In this document: piece by piece, positions 7,002-14,195 of the stretch
How positions within the stretch are numbered: position 1 is the first letter of the stretch
How the letters are laid out: every line of letters starts with the position of its first letter
Assembly (NCBI GenBank): GCA_036267135.1
Contig: DATAWQ010000110.1
Span: 4,608-68,607, forward strand
Direction: 5' to 3'
Length of the DNA: 64,000 nt
Source of the DNA: PALSA-505 sp036267135
Lineage (GTDB): Bacteria > Actinomycetota > Actinomycetes > Streptosporangiales > Streptosporangiaceae
Translations under genes and position numbers: made by a program
The notes under the pieces: generated by a model
Databases searched by the model: none
Seen by the model: the letters and a program-made list of their open reading frames with translations, nothing else
What the model was told of the DNA's origin: nothing

Positions 7002-9186
7002 TGTGGACTTCGCCACCGCGGGCGGGATCCGGGTAACCAGGACCGAGGATCCGTTCGACCCAGGCCGTCTGGTGGAGGTAGCCGGGCAGGCCGACGATCG
7101 TCGCGGCGGGGTGCTGAGCTCCGGCATGGAGTACCCGGGCCGCTACAGCCGCTGGCACCTCGCCTACGTCGATCCCTGTGTGGAGATCGTGGCGTCCGGC
7201 CGCCGGATCAGGGCCACCGCGCTGAACGAGCGCGGCCAGGTGCTGCTGCCCGTGCTCGCCGCCGCTCTGCACCGTGCCGCCGCCTCCACCCCGGAACAGG
7301 CGCCCCAAGGTCAGGTCGAGGTGGTCATCCCCGAGCCCACCGGGACCCACGCCGAGGAGGACCGCAGCCGGCGGCCCACCGTCTTCTCCGCGTTGCGCGA
7401 GATCATCGCCACTTTCGCGAGCCCGGACGAGCACCTCGGCCTGTACGGCGCGTTCGGCTACGACCTGGCCTTCCAGTTCGAGGAGATCAGGCTCGGCCTG
7501 CCGCGCCCGGCCGGCCAGCGCGACCTGGTGCTGCACCTGCCGGACGAGATCTGGGTGCTGGACCGCAAGCGGGAGACGGCCACCAGGTACCGCTACGAGT
7601 TCGACGTGGCCGGGACCTCGACCGCCGGGCTGGCCAGGCTGACGCCGGCCACCAGGGACGCGCCGCCAGACGCCGGCTCCCAGCAGACCCCCGCCCAGCC
7701 CGAGCCGGGCCGCTACGCCACCGTGGTCGCCCAGGCCAAGGAGCGGTTCGCCCGCGGCGACCTGTTCGAGGTGGTGCCGGGCCACACGTTCTACGGCCGG
7801 TGCGGCTCGCCCGCGGAATTCTACGAGCGGCTGCGGCAGCGCAACCCCGCGCCTTACGAGTTCTTCTTCAACCTGGGGGAGGGGGAGTACCTGGTCGGCG
7901 CCTCGCCGGAGATGTACGTGCGGGTGACCGGTGACCGGGTGGAGACCTGCCCGATCTCCGGCACGATCGCCCGCGGCCGCGACCCGCTCGGCGACGCCGA
8001 GAACATCCGCACGCTGCTCAACTCGGCCAAGGACGAGTCCGAGCTGACCATGTGCACCGACGTGGACCGCAACGACAAGTCACGGGTCTGCGTGCCGGGC
8101 AGCGTCCGGGTCATCGGCCGGCGCCAGATCGAGATGTACAGCCGGGTGATCCACACCGTGGACCACGTCGAGGGCCGGCTGCTCCCCGGGTTCGACGCGC
8201 TGGACGCGTTCCTGACCCACATGTGGGCGGTCACGGTGACCGGCGCCCCCAAGGTCTGGGCGATGCAGTTCATCGAGGACCACGAGGACTCGCCGCGGCG
8301 CTGGTACGGCGGCGCGGTCGGCGTGATCGGTTTCGACGGCTCCATGAACACCGGCCTCACCCTGCGCACCGCGCACATCCGTGACGGCGTGGCCGCGGTC
8401 AGGGCGGGCGCGACCCTGCTGTTCGACTCCGATCCGGCGGCCGAAGAGCGGGAAACCCAGATGAAGGCGCGGGCTCTGCTGGAAACGCTGGCCGGTAATG
8501 AACGGCTGGCGCCCGCCCAGACGAGCGCGGCCAGCGAGGTCCGCGCGGGGGCCAGCCTGCGGGTGCTCCTGGTGGACCATCAGGACTCGTTCGTGCACAC
8601 CCTGGGTGACTACTTCCGCCAGCACGGGGCCGAGGTCACCACGCTGCGGGCGGGCTTCGACCTCGGGCGGCTCGGCGAACTCGCGCCGGACCTGGTCGTG
8701 CTCTCGCCGGGCCCTGGCCGGCCGTCCGACTTTCACTGCGGCGCGCTGCTGGCCGAGCTTGACCGCAGGCGGCTGCCCGCGTTCGGGGTGTGCCTGGGGC
8801 TGCAGGCCATGGTGGAGCACGCCGGCGGCAGCCTTTCGCTGCTGGCCGAGCCCTCGCACGGCAAGCCGGGCCTGGTCCGGGTGCGCGGCGGCAAGCTGCT
8901 GGCCGGCCTGCCGGACGAGTTCACCGCGGCCAGGTACCACTCGCTGTACGCGCGGACCGGCGAGACCGGAGCGGGCTTCGAGGTGACCGCGGCCACCGGG
9001 GACGTGGTCATGGCGATCGAGAACCCAGAGGCAGGCCGGTGGGCGGTGCAGTTCCACCCCGAGTCGATCCTCACCGCGGCCGGCCGCACCGGGCATCAGG
9101 TCATCGCCAACGTGCTGGGCCTGTGCCGCGAGCACAGTGCTACCCCGGCCCCCGGACGGTGGGCTACCCCGGCCCCCGGACGGTGA
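6967..9186 (+). CDS. trpE: Anthranilate synthase, fused TrpE and TrpG
   Basis: A fused enzyme of up to 739 residues making anthranilate from chorismate and glutamine, the first step to tryptophan. The chorismate-binding part spans about residues 90-510, with S-G-T-I-A-R-G-R and T-V-T-G-A-P-K. The glutamine amidotransferase part runs from about 535, with nucleophile Cys in G-V-C-L-G-L-Q (near 605) and F-H-P-E-S near 696. Possible in-frame GTG starts are 6967, 6970, 6985, 6988 and 7003. The ones at 6985 and 7003 have AGGAG 5 bases upstream; the outermost is given. The gene lies behind a Trp leader and attenuator and ends in a minisatellite that carries the stop codon. Confidence 0.95.
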   Translation: MVSGETVVPGETVDFATAGGIRVTRTEDPFDPGRLVEVAGQADDRRGGVLSSGMEYPGRYSRWHLAYVDPCVEIVASGRRIRATALNERGQVLLPVLAAALHRAAASTPEQAPQGQVEVVIPEPTGTHAEEDRSRRPTVFSALREIIATFASPDEHLGLYGAFGYDLAFQFEEIRLGLPRPAGQRDLVLHLPDEIWVLDRKRETATRYRYEFDVAGTSTAGLARLTPATRDAPPDAGSQQTPAQPEPGRYATVVAQAKERFARGDLFEVVPGHTFYGRCGSPAEFYERLRQRNPAPYEFFFNLGEGEYLVGASPEMYVRVTGDRVETCPISGTIARGRDPLGDAENIRTLLNSAKDESELTMCTDVDRNDKSRVCVPGSVRVIGRRQIEMYSRVIHTVDHVEGRLLPGFDALDAFLTHMWAVTVTGAPKVWAMQFIEDHEDSPRRWYGGAVGVIGFDGSMNTGLTLRTAHIRDGVAAVRAGATLLFDSDPAAEERETQMKARALLETLAGNERLAPAQTSAASEVRAGASLRVLLVDHQDSFVHTLGDYFRQHGAEVTTLRAGFDLGRLGELAPDLVVLSPGPGRPSDFHCGALLAELDRRRLPAFGVCLGLQAMVEHAGGSLSLLAEPSHGKPGLVRVRGGKLLAGLPDEFTAARYHSLYARTGETGAGFEVTAATGDVVMAIENPEAGRWAVQFHPESILTAAGRTGHQVIANVLGLCREHSATPAPGRWATPAPGR

Positions 9187-9210
9187 GCCACCCCGGCCGC
9201 CGGGCGGTGA
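9139..9210 (+). repeat. 24-bp minisatellite over the trpE(G) stop codon
   Basis: Three direct copies of a 24-base unit starting GCTACCCCGG lie at 9139-9162, 9163-9186 and 9187-9210, with a partial fourth after them. Copy 2 differs from copy 1 by one base, which creates the TGA stop. Copy 1 is therefore coded (A-T-P-A-P-G-R-W), copy 2 ends the protein and copy 3 is untranslated. Copy-number change would alter the C-terminus or the 3' UTR but not the catalytic domains. Confidence 0.85.
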
Positions 9211-9231
9211 GCCACCCACGGCCGCGACGAA

Positions 9232-9260
9232 GCCTCCCGCGCGCCCCGGCCGCGGGAGGC
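9232..9260. terminator. Perfect 10-bp hairpin between convergent trpE(G) and secreted-protein gene
   Basis: GCCTCCCGCG (9232-9241) and CGCGGGAGGC (9251-9260) are perfect reverse complements around a 9-base loop. The hairpin lies 45 bases after the trpE(G) stop and 21 bases from the stop of the leftward gene, so it probably serves both transcripts. Confidence 0.65.
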
Positions 9261-9281
9261 TCGTGATCTCGGCGTCGTCGG

Positions 9282-10136
9282 TTACTTGCTGACCTGGATC
9301 GTGGTGGGCGGGCACAGCGTGCTGGTCTGCACGATGCTGACCGGCCTGCTGCCGAACTGGTTCTTGTCGAACACCGGGTTGATGATCGGCGTCTGAGTCA
9401 CCGGGTAGCACAGCAGGTTCTGCTTGGGCTTGATGATCTTGTACACCTTGCCGTTGACGATCTTCTCGGTGGGCACGCACAGCTCAGTCGGTATCTGCTT
9501 GACCGAGGCGCTGACCGGGCCGTTGGGGGAGAACTCGTCCTGCAGTTGGACCGGCGGCGGGTTGTAGACACCGGACACGTCCTGCACCGGGTAACAGGCG
9601 AAGTGGCCGAGTCCGGGCGGCGCCGCGGTCTTCTCCACCGGCGGGCCGGTCAGGCTCTTCCAAGACGGCAGGCACAGCAGGTTGGGCTGGCCCAGGATCA
9701 GCTTGGCCTTGCCGAACTGGTTGGAAGCCACCACGTTCGGCGTGGGCTGCTGGGACTCGCTGATCTGGAAGCACAGCAGGTGGTCGTTGGGGAAGTTGAT
9801 CGGGAACACCTGACCGCTGGGCACGATCTTCTCGACCGGGTTGCAGTGCAGCGTCGCGGCACCGATCTTGACTGTGAACGGCGTCGGGCTGAACTGGTTC
9901 TCCAGCATCACGTTCCCCGGGATCTTGAACCCTCCGGTTTTCGCGGTGTAGCAGAGCTGGTGGTCGATCGCGGGCGCCGTCGCGGCCGGGTGGACCGCGG
10001 GTGACGCCGAGGCGGCGGCCATGCCGCCCAGCACGCTCGCGCTGGCCGCCGCGAGGACCACGGCGGCGAGGCCGGCCTTCACGGCGGTGGACCTTAGTGG
10101 CGATCCGGGCAACGGTGGTTTCGAAAACAGGGACAT
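9282..10136 (-). CDS. Secreted protein with four Cys-paired repeats
   Basis: A 284-residue protein with an export signal (A-V-K-A-G-L-A-A-V-V-L-A-A-A near residues 18-31, possible cleavage after A-S-A near 43-46). The mature part is four similar units of about 45-60 residues. Each opens with L-C-Y, L-C-F or A-C-Y, has N-Q-F or D-E-F in the middle, and ends with C-N-P, C-L-P-S, C-V-P-T or C-P-P-T. One Cys pair per unit suggests a disulfide in each. The ATG at 10134-10136 follows AAAGGAG; a longer frame upstream is not supported. The function is unknown; a structural or extracellular binding role is a guess. I recall similar repeats as a domain of unknown function. Confidence 0.75.
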   Translation of the reverse strand: MSLFSKPPLPGSPLRSTAVKAGLAAVVLAAASASVLGGMAAASASPAVHPAATAPAIDHQLCYTAKTGGFKIPGNVMLENQFSPTPFTVKIGAATLHCNPVEKIVPSGQVFPINFPNDHLLCFQISESQQPTPNVVASNQFGKAKLILGQPNLLCLPSWKSLTGPPVEKTAAPPGLGHFACYPVQDVSGVYNPPPVQLQDEFSPNGPVSASVKQIPTELCVPTEKIVNGKVYKIIKPKQNLLCYPVTQTPIINPVFDKNQFGSRPVSIVQTSTLCPPTTIQVSK

Positions 10137-10255
10137 GGTGTGGCTCCTTTGCTCGTCGGGCTGTTTCGACCTTCGCCCGCGAGCCCGTGGATCACCACAC
10201 GCGATAGCCCACGCAATCACCCACGCAATCGCCCCCACCCCGTAGGGTGCCAGAC

Positions 10256-11059
10256 ATGAGGAGTGTGGAACCAGAGGTCTTCCTTGTCGCCCGGCCACAG
10301 CTCGACTACAGCGAGCTAGCGGCCTACCTGCGCGAGGTCGGCGGCGAGAGCTGGCTGGAGCGGCTCGACCGCGGCGATCCCGACCACGACCCGCGGGGCA
10401 ACGACGCGCAGAACCTGGCCGAGTTCGCCGGGAAGATGTGCTACCGCTCCTGGGAGCCCGGACTGAATCCCAACGTCCGGCGGGTCCGCACCGACCAGGC
10501 CAAGTACCTGGAGAACATCCTGTCGATGGCGCACGGTTCGGTACTCGAACACGCCAGTTTCACGTTCGTGCTGCACAACGTGAGCCGGGTATTCACGCAC
10601 GAGCTTGTCAGGCATCGGCCGGGCACCGCGATCTCGCAGGAGTCGCTGCGTTTCGTCCGGCTGGCCGACATTCCGTTCTGGTTCCCCGAATGGGCACTGG
10701 CCGACGCGGAGCTGATGAAGCGCGCCAGCGGCCTGCTCGAGCAGATGGAGGAATTCCAGACCTGGATGGCGGGCCACTTCGGGCTGGACGAAGACGGCGT
10801 CAAGATGCACGAGAAGAAGCACAAGACGTCATTCATGCGCCGGTTCGCCCCCGACGGAGTGGCCACCGGAATCGTGTGGACGGCCAACATCAGGACGCTG
10901 CGGCACACGGTCGAGGCCAGGACCGATCCAGGCGCCGAAGAAGAGATACGCCTGGTATTCGGCAAGATCGGTGAGCTCATGCGCGCCGAGGCCCCCGCGC
11001 TGTTTGATGACTATGAGGTGGCCGACGGTGCATGGGTACCAAAGTGGCGCAAGGTATGA
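10256..11059 (+). CDS. thyX: FAD-dependent thymidylate synthase ThyX
   Basis: A 267-residue flavoenzyme that makes dTMP from dUMP with methylene-tetrahydrofolate and NADPH. The signature is R119-H-R-P-G-T-A-I-S-Q-E-S-L-R-F, close to the family's RHRxxS motif, though one residue longer between RHR and the Ser than the textbook RHR(x7)S. Further family features are E-H-A-S-F-T-F near 98-104 and N-I-R-T-L-R-H near 208. ATG 10256 has AGGG 8 bases before it; GTG 10247 would add three residues. Whether a ThyA also exists cannot be known from this window. Confidence 0.9.
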   Translation: MRSVEPEVFLVARPQLDYSELAAYLREVGGESWLERLDRGDPDHDPRGNDAQNLAEFAGKMCYRSWEPGLNPNVRRVRTDQAKYLENILSMAHGSVLEHASFTFVLHNVSRVFTHELVRHRPGTAISQESLRFVRLADIPFWFPEWALADAELMKRASGLLEQMEEFQTWMAGHFGLDEDGVKMHEKKHKTSFMRRFAPDGVATGIVWTANIRTLRHTVEARTDPGAEEEIRLVFGKIGELMRAEAPALFDDYEVADGAWVPKWRKV

Positions 11060-11071
11060 AAGATTTTTAGG

Positions 11072-11791
11072 ATGACCGAGAGTTCACGACCGGAATCCGC
11101 ACCCGGTTATCTGGCCATGCCGGCCGGCAACGGTAGCAATGCCGCGGGCGAAAGGTTCCCCGGGGTCGTCGTCGTGCACGACGTGTTCGGCCTGACCCCG
11201 GACCTGCGCCGTCAGGCCGACCGGCTCGCGACCGGCGGATACATCGCGCTCGCCCCGGATCTGTGGCACGGCAAGGCCTGGCCGCGCTGCGTCAGGTCGG
11301 CGTTCCGCCAGGTCACGTCCAGATCGGGGCCGGTCTTCGAGGAGATCGAGGCCGCGGCGGGCTGGCTGCGTGGCCTGGACGCCTGCACCGGCAAGATCGG
11401 CGTGGTCGGATTCTGCCTGGGCGGCGGGTTCGCGCTGCTGTGTGCCCCGCGGCCGGCCTTTTCCGCGGTGTCGGTCAACTACGGAGCGCCGATACCCAAG
11501 GACGCCAGGGCGGTGCTCGAAGGCGCCTGCCCGGTGGTGGCCAGCTACGCGGGCAAGGACCGGATCTCCCGTACCGACCTGCCCCGGCTGAGCCAGGCCC
11601 TCACCGACCTGGACGTGCCGCACGACGTCAAGGTCTACCCGGACGCCACCCACGCGTTCCTGAACGAGTACGAGGGGGCTTACGGCGTCCTGACCAGGGT
11701 GCTCGGCATGCGTTACGACCCGGACGCGGCCGCCGACGCCTGGCGGCGCATCCTGGCCTTCTTCGCCGACCACCTGGACGGCGCGGCCTAA
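11072..11791 (+). CDS. Dienelactone hydrolase family protein
   Basis: A 239-residue alpha/beta hydrolase. The likely triad is Cys115 in G-F-C-L-G-G-G, Asp163 in G-K-D-R and His194 in D-A-T-H-A-F. A cysteine nucleophile in this position is the mark of the dienelactone hydrolase (carboxymethylenebutenolidase) family. It starts 12 bases after thyX in the same direction, so the two probably share a transcript, although no metabolic link is clear. The real substrate is not known, and many homologues do not act on chloroaromatic lactones. Its stop overlaps the convergent flavohaemoprotein stop by 4 bases. Confidence 0.85.
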   Translation: MTESSRPESAPGYLAMPAGNGSNAAGERFPGVVVVHDVFGLTPDLRRQADRLATGGYIALAPDLWHGKAWPRCVRSAFRQVTSRSGPVFEEIEAAAGWLRGLDACTGKIGVVGFCLGGGFALLCAPRPAFSAVSVNYGAPIPKDARAVLEGACPVVASYAGKDRISRTDLPRLSQALTDLDVPHDVKVYPDATHAFLNEYEGAYGVLTRVLGMRYDPDAAADAWRRILAFFADHLDGAA

Positions 11792-12939
11792 CCCCGACCC
11801 GGCGGTGCGGGCTCTTCCGCCTCGGGTGACAGGGGAGGGTCGGGCTCGTCGTAGTGCACCCGCTCGGCCGGCACGCCGAGTTCGGACAGCACGGCCTGGG
11901 TCCGGCTGACCATCCCGGGCGGCCCGCACACGTACACCTCGCGGTCGTTCCACTCGTTGCGGTCCCGGATCAGCTCGGGCAGCGCCGCGTGGCCACCGTC
12001 CGGGCCGAGCTTGCCCGAGACCGCCGTGACCAGGTCAAGCGCCGGATGGCAGGCCGCGAGCCGCCACAGATCCCGCAGGTCGTAGAGCGCATCGGCGGTG
12101 CGCGCGCCGTACAGCAGCGTGATGGCGGGCCCGCCCGCCGCCATGGCCTGCTCGGCGATGGCCTTGATCGGCGCCAGGCCAGTCCCTCCGGCCACGCAGA
12201 ACAGATCCCTGGACGGCTCGTCCGGCAGCGTCATCGTCCCGCGCGCCGGGCCGAGCAGCAGGGTGTCGCCCGGCTCGGTGTGCTGCACGAGCGCGGTGCT
12301 CACCAGTCCGCCCGGCACCGTCCGCACGTGCAGGCTGAGCGTGCCGTCGTCCCGGGGGGCGTTGGCGATCGAGTAGTTGCGCCACTCCCTGGGCCAGCGG
12401 GCGGACTGCACGCCGACGTACTGGCCGGGCCGGTAGGGCAGCGGCTGGTCCGGCCGGAGGGTGAGCACGGCCAGGTCGTCGGCCAGGCGCTGATGGCCAG
12501 TCACCTCGGCCAGCCACCAGGACGGCGTCTGCTTCGCGTGGGCGTCCGCCGCCTCGAGCATGGTCCGCGCCACCAGGTCGAGCATCGCCTCCCACGCCGC
12601 GGCCGCCTCGTCGGACCAGGCCGCCCCGGCGAACTCGCGCACGGTGGCCAGGAGTGCCGCCATGAATTCCGGATAGTGCCTGGCGGTCACCCCGAACCTG
12701 CGGTGGTCGCGGCCCAGTTCGCGCAGGTACGCGTCGAGTTGCTCCGGGCAGTCCAGGCTCCAGACCAGCCGGGCCAGCGCCCGGGAAAAACGGTCTCGCT
12801 GCCGGTCCATGGCCAGCGGGAATAGCGCGCGCATCTCCGGGTTCGAGGCGAACAGGCGGCCGTAGAAATATGCCGTTGCCTTACCGGCCGCCGCCTCCAC
12901 GTGTGCGAAAGTTTCCTTAACCAAGGTTGGTTTCAGCAA
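11788..12939 (-). CDS. hmp: Flavohaemoprotein (nitric oxide dioxygenase-like)
   Basis: A globin domain (residues 1 to about 135) is fused to a ferredoxin-reductase-like module. Such proteins turn NO plus O2 into nitrate using NAD(P)H. The proximal haem His is in D-H-R-R-F-G-V-T-A-R-H-Y. The FAD motif is R-N-Y-S-I-A (near 215) and the NAD segment is V-A-G-G-T-G-L-A-P near 270, with a terminal C-G-P-P-G-M. TTG at 12937-12939, with GGTGG 7 bases before it, places the globin start at L-L-K-P-T-L-V. Longer starts are GTG 12975 and TTG 13011. A palindromic operator cluster lies upstream. Confidence 0.85.
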   Translation of the reverse strand: MLKPTLVKETFAHVEAAAGKATAYFYGRLFASNPEMRALFPLAMDRQRDRFSRALARLVWSLDCPEQLDAYLRELGRDHRRFGVTARHYPEFMAALLATVREFAGAAWSDEAAAAWEAMLDLVARTMLEAADAHAKQTPSWWLAEVTGHQRLADDLAVLTLRPDQPLPYRPGQYVGVQSARWPREWRNYSIANAPRDDGTLSLHVRTVPGGLVSTALVQHTEPGDTLLLGPARGTMTLPDEPSRDLFCVAGGTGLAPIKAIAEQAMAAGGPAITLLYGARTADALYDLRDLWRLAACHPALDLVTAVSGKLGPDGGHAALPELIRDRNEWNDREVYVCGPPGMVSRTQAVLSELGVPAERVHYDEPDPPLSPEAEEPAPPGRG

Positions 12940-13013
12940 CGCCTGACCACCTGGCTGCCCCTCCCTGCCTGCCACATGTGGAGTCTGGCACCAGGGAAGG
13001 AGGAGGTACAACC

Positions 13014-13041
13014 GATTCGGGACGCGCCGAATCAGATTCGG
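13014..13041. promoter_or_regulatory. Operator-like cluster with perfect palindrome CCGAATCAGATTCGG
   Basis: CCGAATC-A-GATTCGG at 13027-13041 is a perfect 15-base palindrome. Another GATTCGG half-site is at 13014-13020, and single GAATC elements recur at 13076-13080 and 13088-13092. The cluster lies about 75-150 bases upstream of the flavohaemoprotein gene. On that strand a possible -35 TTGTTT is followed after 17 bases by TCTGAT inside the palindrome. A regulator bound here would cover the promoter. Which regulator is unknown, and I see no obvious match to NsrR or NorR sites. Confidence 0.5.
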
Positions 13042-13334
13042 TCACTGGCGGGCAAACAATTTTCTATAATTACGAGAATCCTTAGTAGAATCGTGTCATG
13101 CATTCGCCACCGAAAGCTGCTGCGTAGACCGGCCCGTGACATTAGCCGACATGGTGGCAGATTCCCGGTCGCGACTTCGATCTTACTATATGGATATGCT
13201 TTTGTTGCGCCGCAGGAATGTCAATTCTTTGATATGCTCGTGGTCCCTTCTCTGAGTGCGGGTCGCGCTGCTCCCGGCGCCGGTGGGGAGTCAGGCCTGC
13301 GGATTCTGCTAGGTAGCGCCCCTGGCTAGCCGTT
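13042..13334. other. Gene-free, relatively AT-rich stretch between divergent genes
   Basis: About 290 bases with markedly lower GC than the surroundings (for example around 13059-13090 and 13185-13205) and no convincing coding frame. It should hold the promoters of the flavohaemoprotein gene (left) and of the amidotransferase-like hydrolase gene (right). A rightward open frame through it (12901-13329) shows no recognisable composition or domain. Confidence 0.5.
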
Positions 13335-14078
13335 ATGCACCATGATGGGCATATGGCCGCTCACGGAGAAGGACGCGCATCCCGCCCGCTCATTGGCATC
13401 ACCGGCTACCTCGAGCCTGCTCGGTGGGCCGACTTCGTGCGCGAGGCCGTCGTGTCCCCGGTGAGCTACAGCCGTGCCGTCGAGCGAGCCGGGGGGATCC
13501 CGATGATCCTGCCTCCGGTCCCGATCGATTCGGTGCCGCGTCTGGTGGCCGGCCTGAGCGGCCTGGTGATCTCCTGCGGTCCCGATCTCGACCCGAGACT
13601 GTACGGGTCGGTGCGGCACGAGGAGACGTCAGAGTCCGACCGCAGGCGGGACACGTTCGACCTGGCCCTGCTCCGGGCCGCGATCGACGCCGAACTCCCG
13701 TTCCTCGCGCTGTGCCGGGGGTTGCACGTGCTCAACGTGGTCAGGGGCGGCACCCTCATTCAGCACCTGCCCGAAGTGGTGGGGCACGACCGGCACGCGC
13801 CGGACCCGGTGAAGATGGCCGTGCACGACGTGCAGGTGAGCGCGAGCAGCAAGCTCGGGCAGATCCTCGGGCCCAACATCGCCGTGCCCACCCGTCATCA
13901 CCAGGCGGTACAGCGGCTCGGCACCGGGCTGATGGCGGTGGCCTGGGCCGACGACCAGATCGTGGAGGCCGTCGAACTGCAGGGCCACCCGTTCGGCGTC
14001 GGCGTGCAGTGGCATCCCGAAGAGGGCGAAGACCTGCGGATCTTCCAAGAACTCGTGACGGCCGCCTCGGCCGCATGA
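13335..14078 (+). CDS. Gamma-glutamyl-gamma-aminobutyrate hydrolase family protein (PuuD-like)
   Basis: A 247-residue class-I glutamine-amidotransferase-fold hydrolase. The nucleophile is Cys127 in L-A-L-C-R-G-L-H, and the partner residues are His227 and Glu229 in V-Q-W-H-P-E-E. PuuD relatives cleave gamma-glutamyl bonds, for example releasing GABA from gamma-Glu-GABA in putrescine breakdown. Starts at ATG 13335 and ATG 13353 are both possible and neither has a strong ribosome-binding site. No other putrescine genes are nearby, so the substrate is uncertain. A hairpin follows the gene before the tricorn gene. Confidence 0.85.
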   Translation: MHHDGHMAAHGEGRASRPLIGITGYLEPARWADFVREAVVSPVSYSRAVERAGGIPMILPPVPIDSVPRLVAGLSGLVISCGPDLDPRLYGSVRHEETSESDRRRDTFDLALLRAAIDAELPFLALCRGLHVLNVVRGGTLIQHLPEVVGHDRHAPDPVKMAVHDVQVSASSKLGQILGPNIAVPTRHHQAVQRLGTGLMAVAWADDQIVEAVELQGHPFGVGVQWHPEEGEDLRIFQELVTAASAA

Positions 14079-14153
14079 CCCCTCGGCCGTCCCACGATGG
14101 GTAACCCCGTTCGCTGACCTGCGGCCAGCTTCCCGTCGGTCCGCAATATCTTC

Positions 14154-14173
14154 CCGGGGGGATGACCCCCCGG
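14154..14173 (+). terminator. Short strong hairpin CCGGGGGG-ATGA-CCCCCCGG
   Basis: Eight G-C pairs (14154-14161 with 14166-14173) close a 4-base loop, 75 bases after the hydrolase stop and 22 bases before the tricorn start. It could terminate the upstream transcript or lie in the tricorn leader. No T-run follows. Confidence 0.5.
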
Positions 14174-14195
14174 AGCCCCCCACTAACATGATGCG

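Noticed and set aside
8080..9480. Leftward 466-residue frame opposite trpE(G)
   Set aside because: Composition is His/Gln/Arg-rich noise and it crosses the terminator hairpin; the forward frame is a certain enzyme.
12901..13329. Rightward 142-residue frame over the flavohaemoprotein promoter region
   Set aside because: No domain, begins inside the opposite gene, and overlaps the operator cluster. Composition does not match neighbouring genes.
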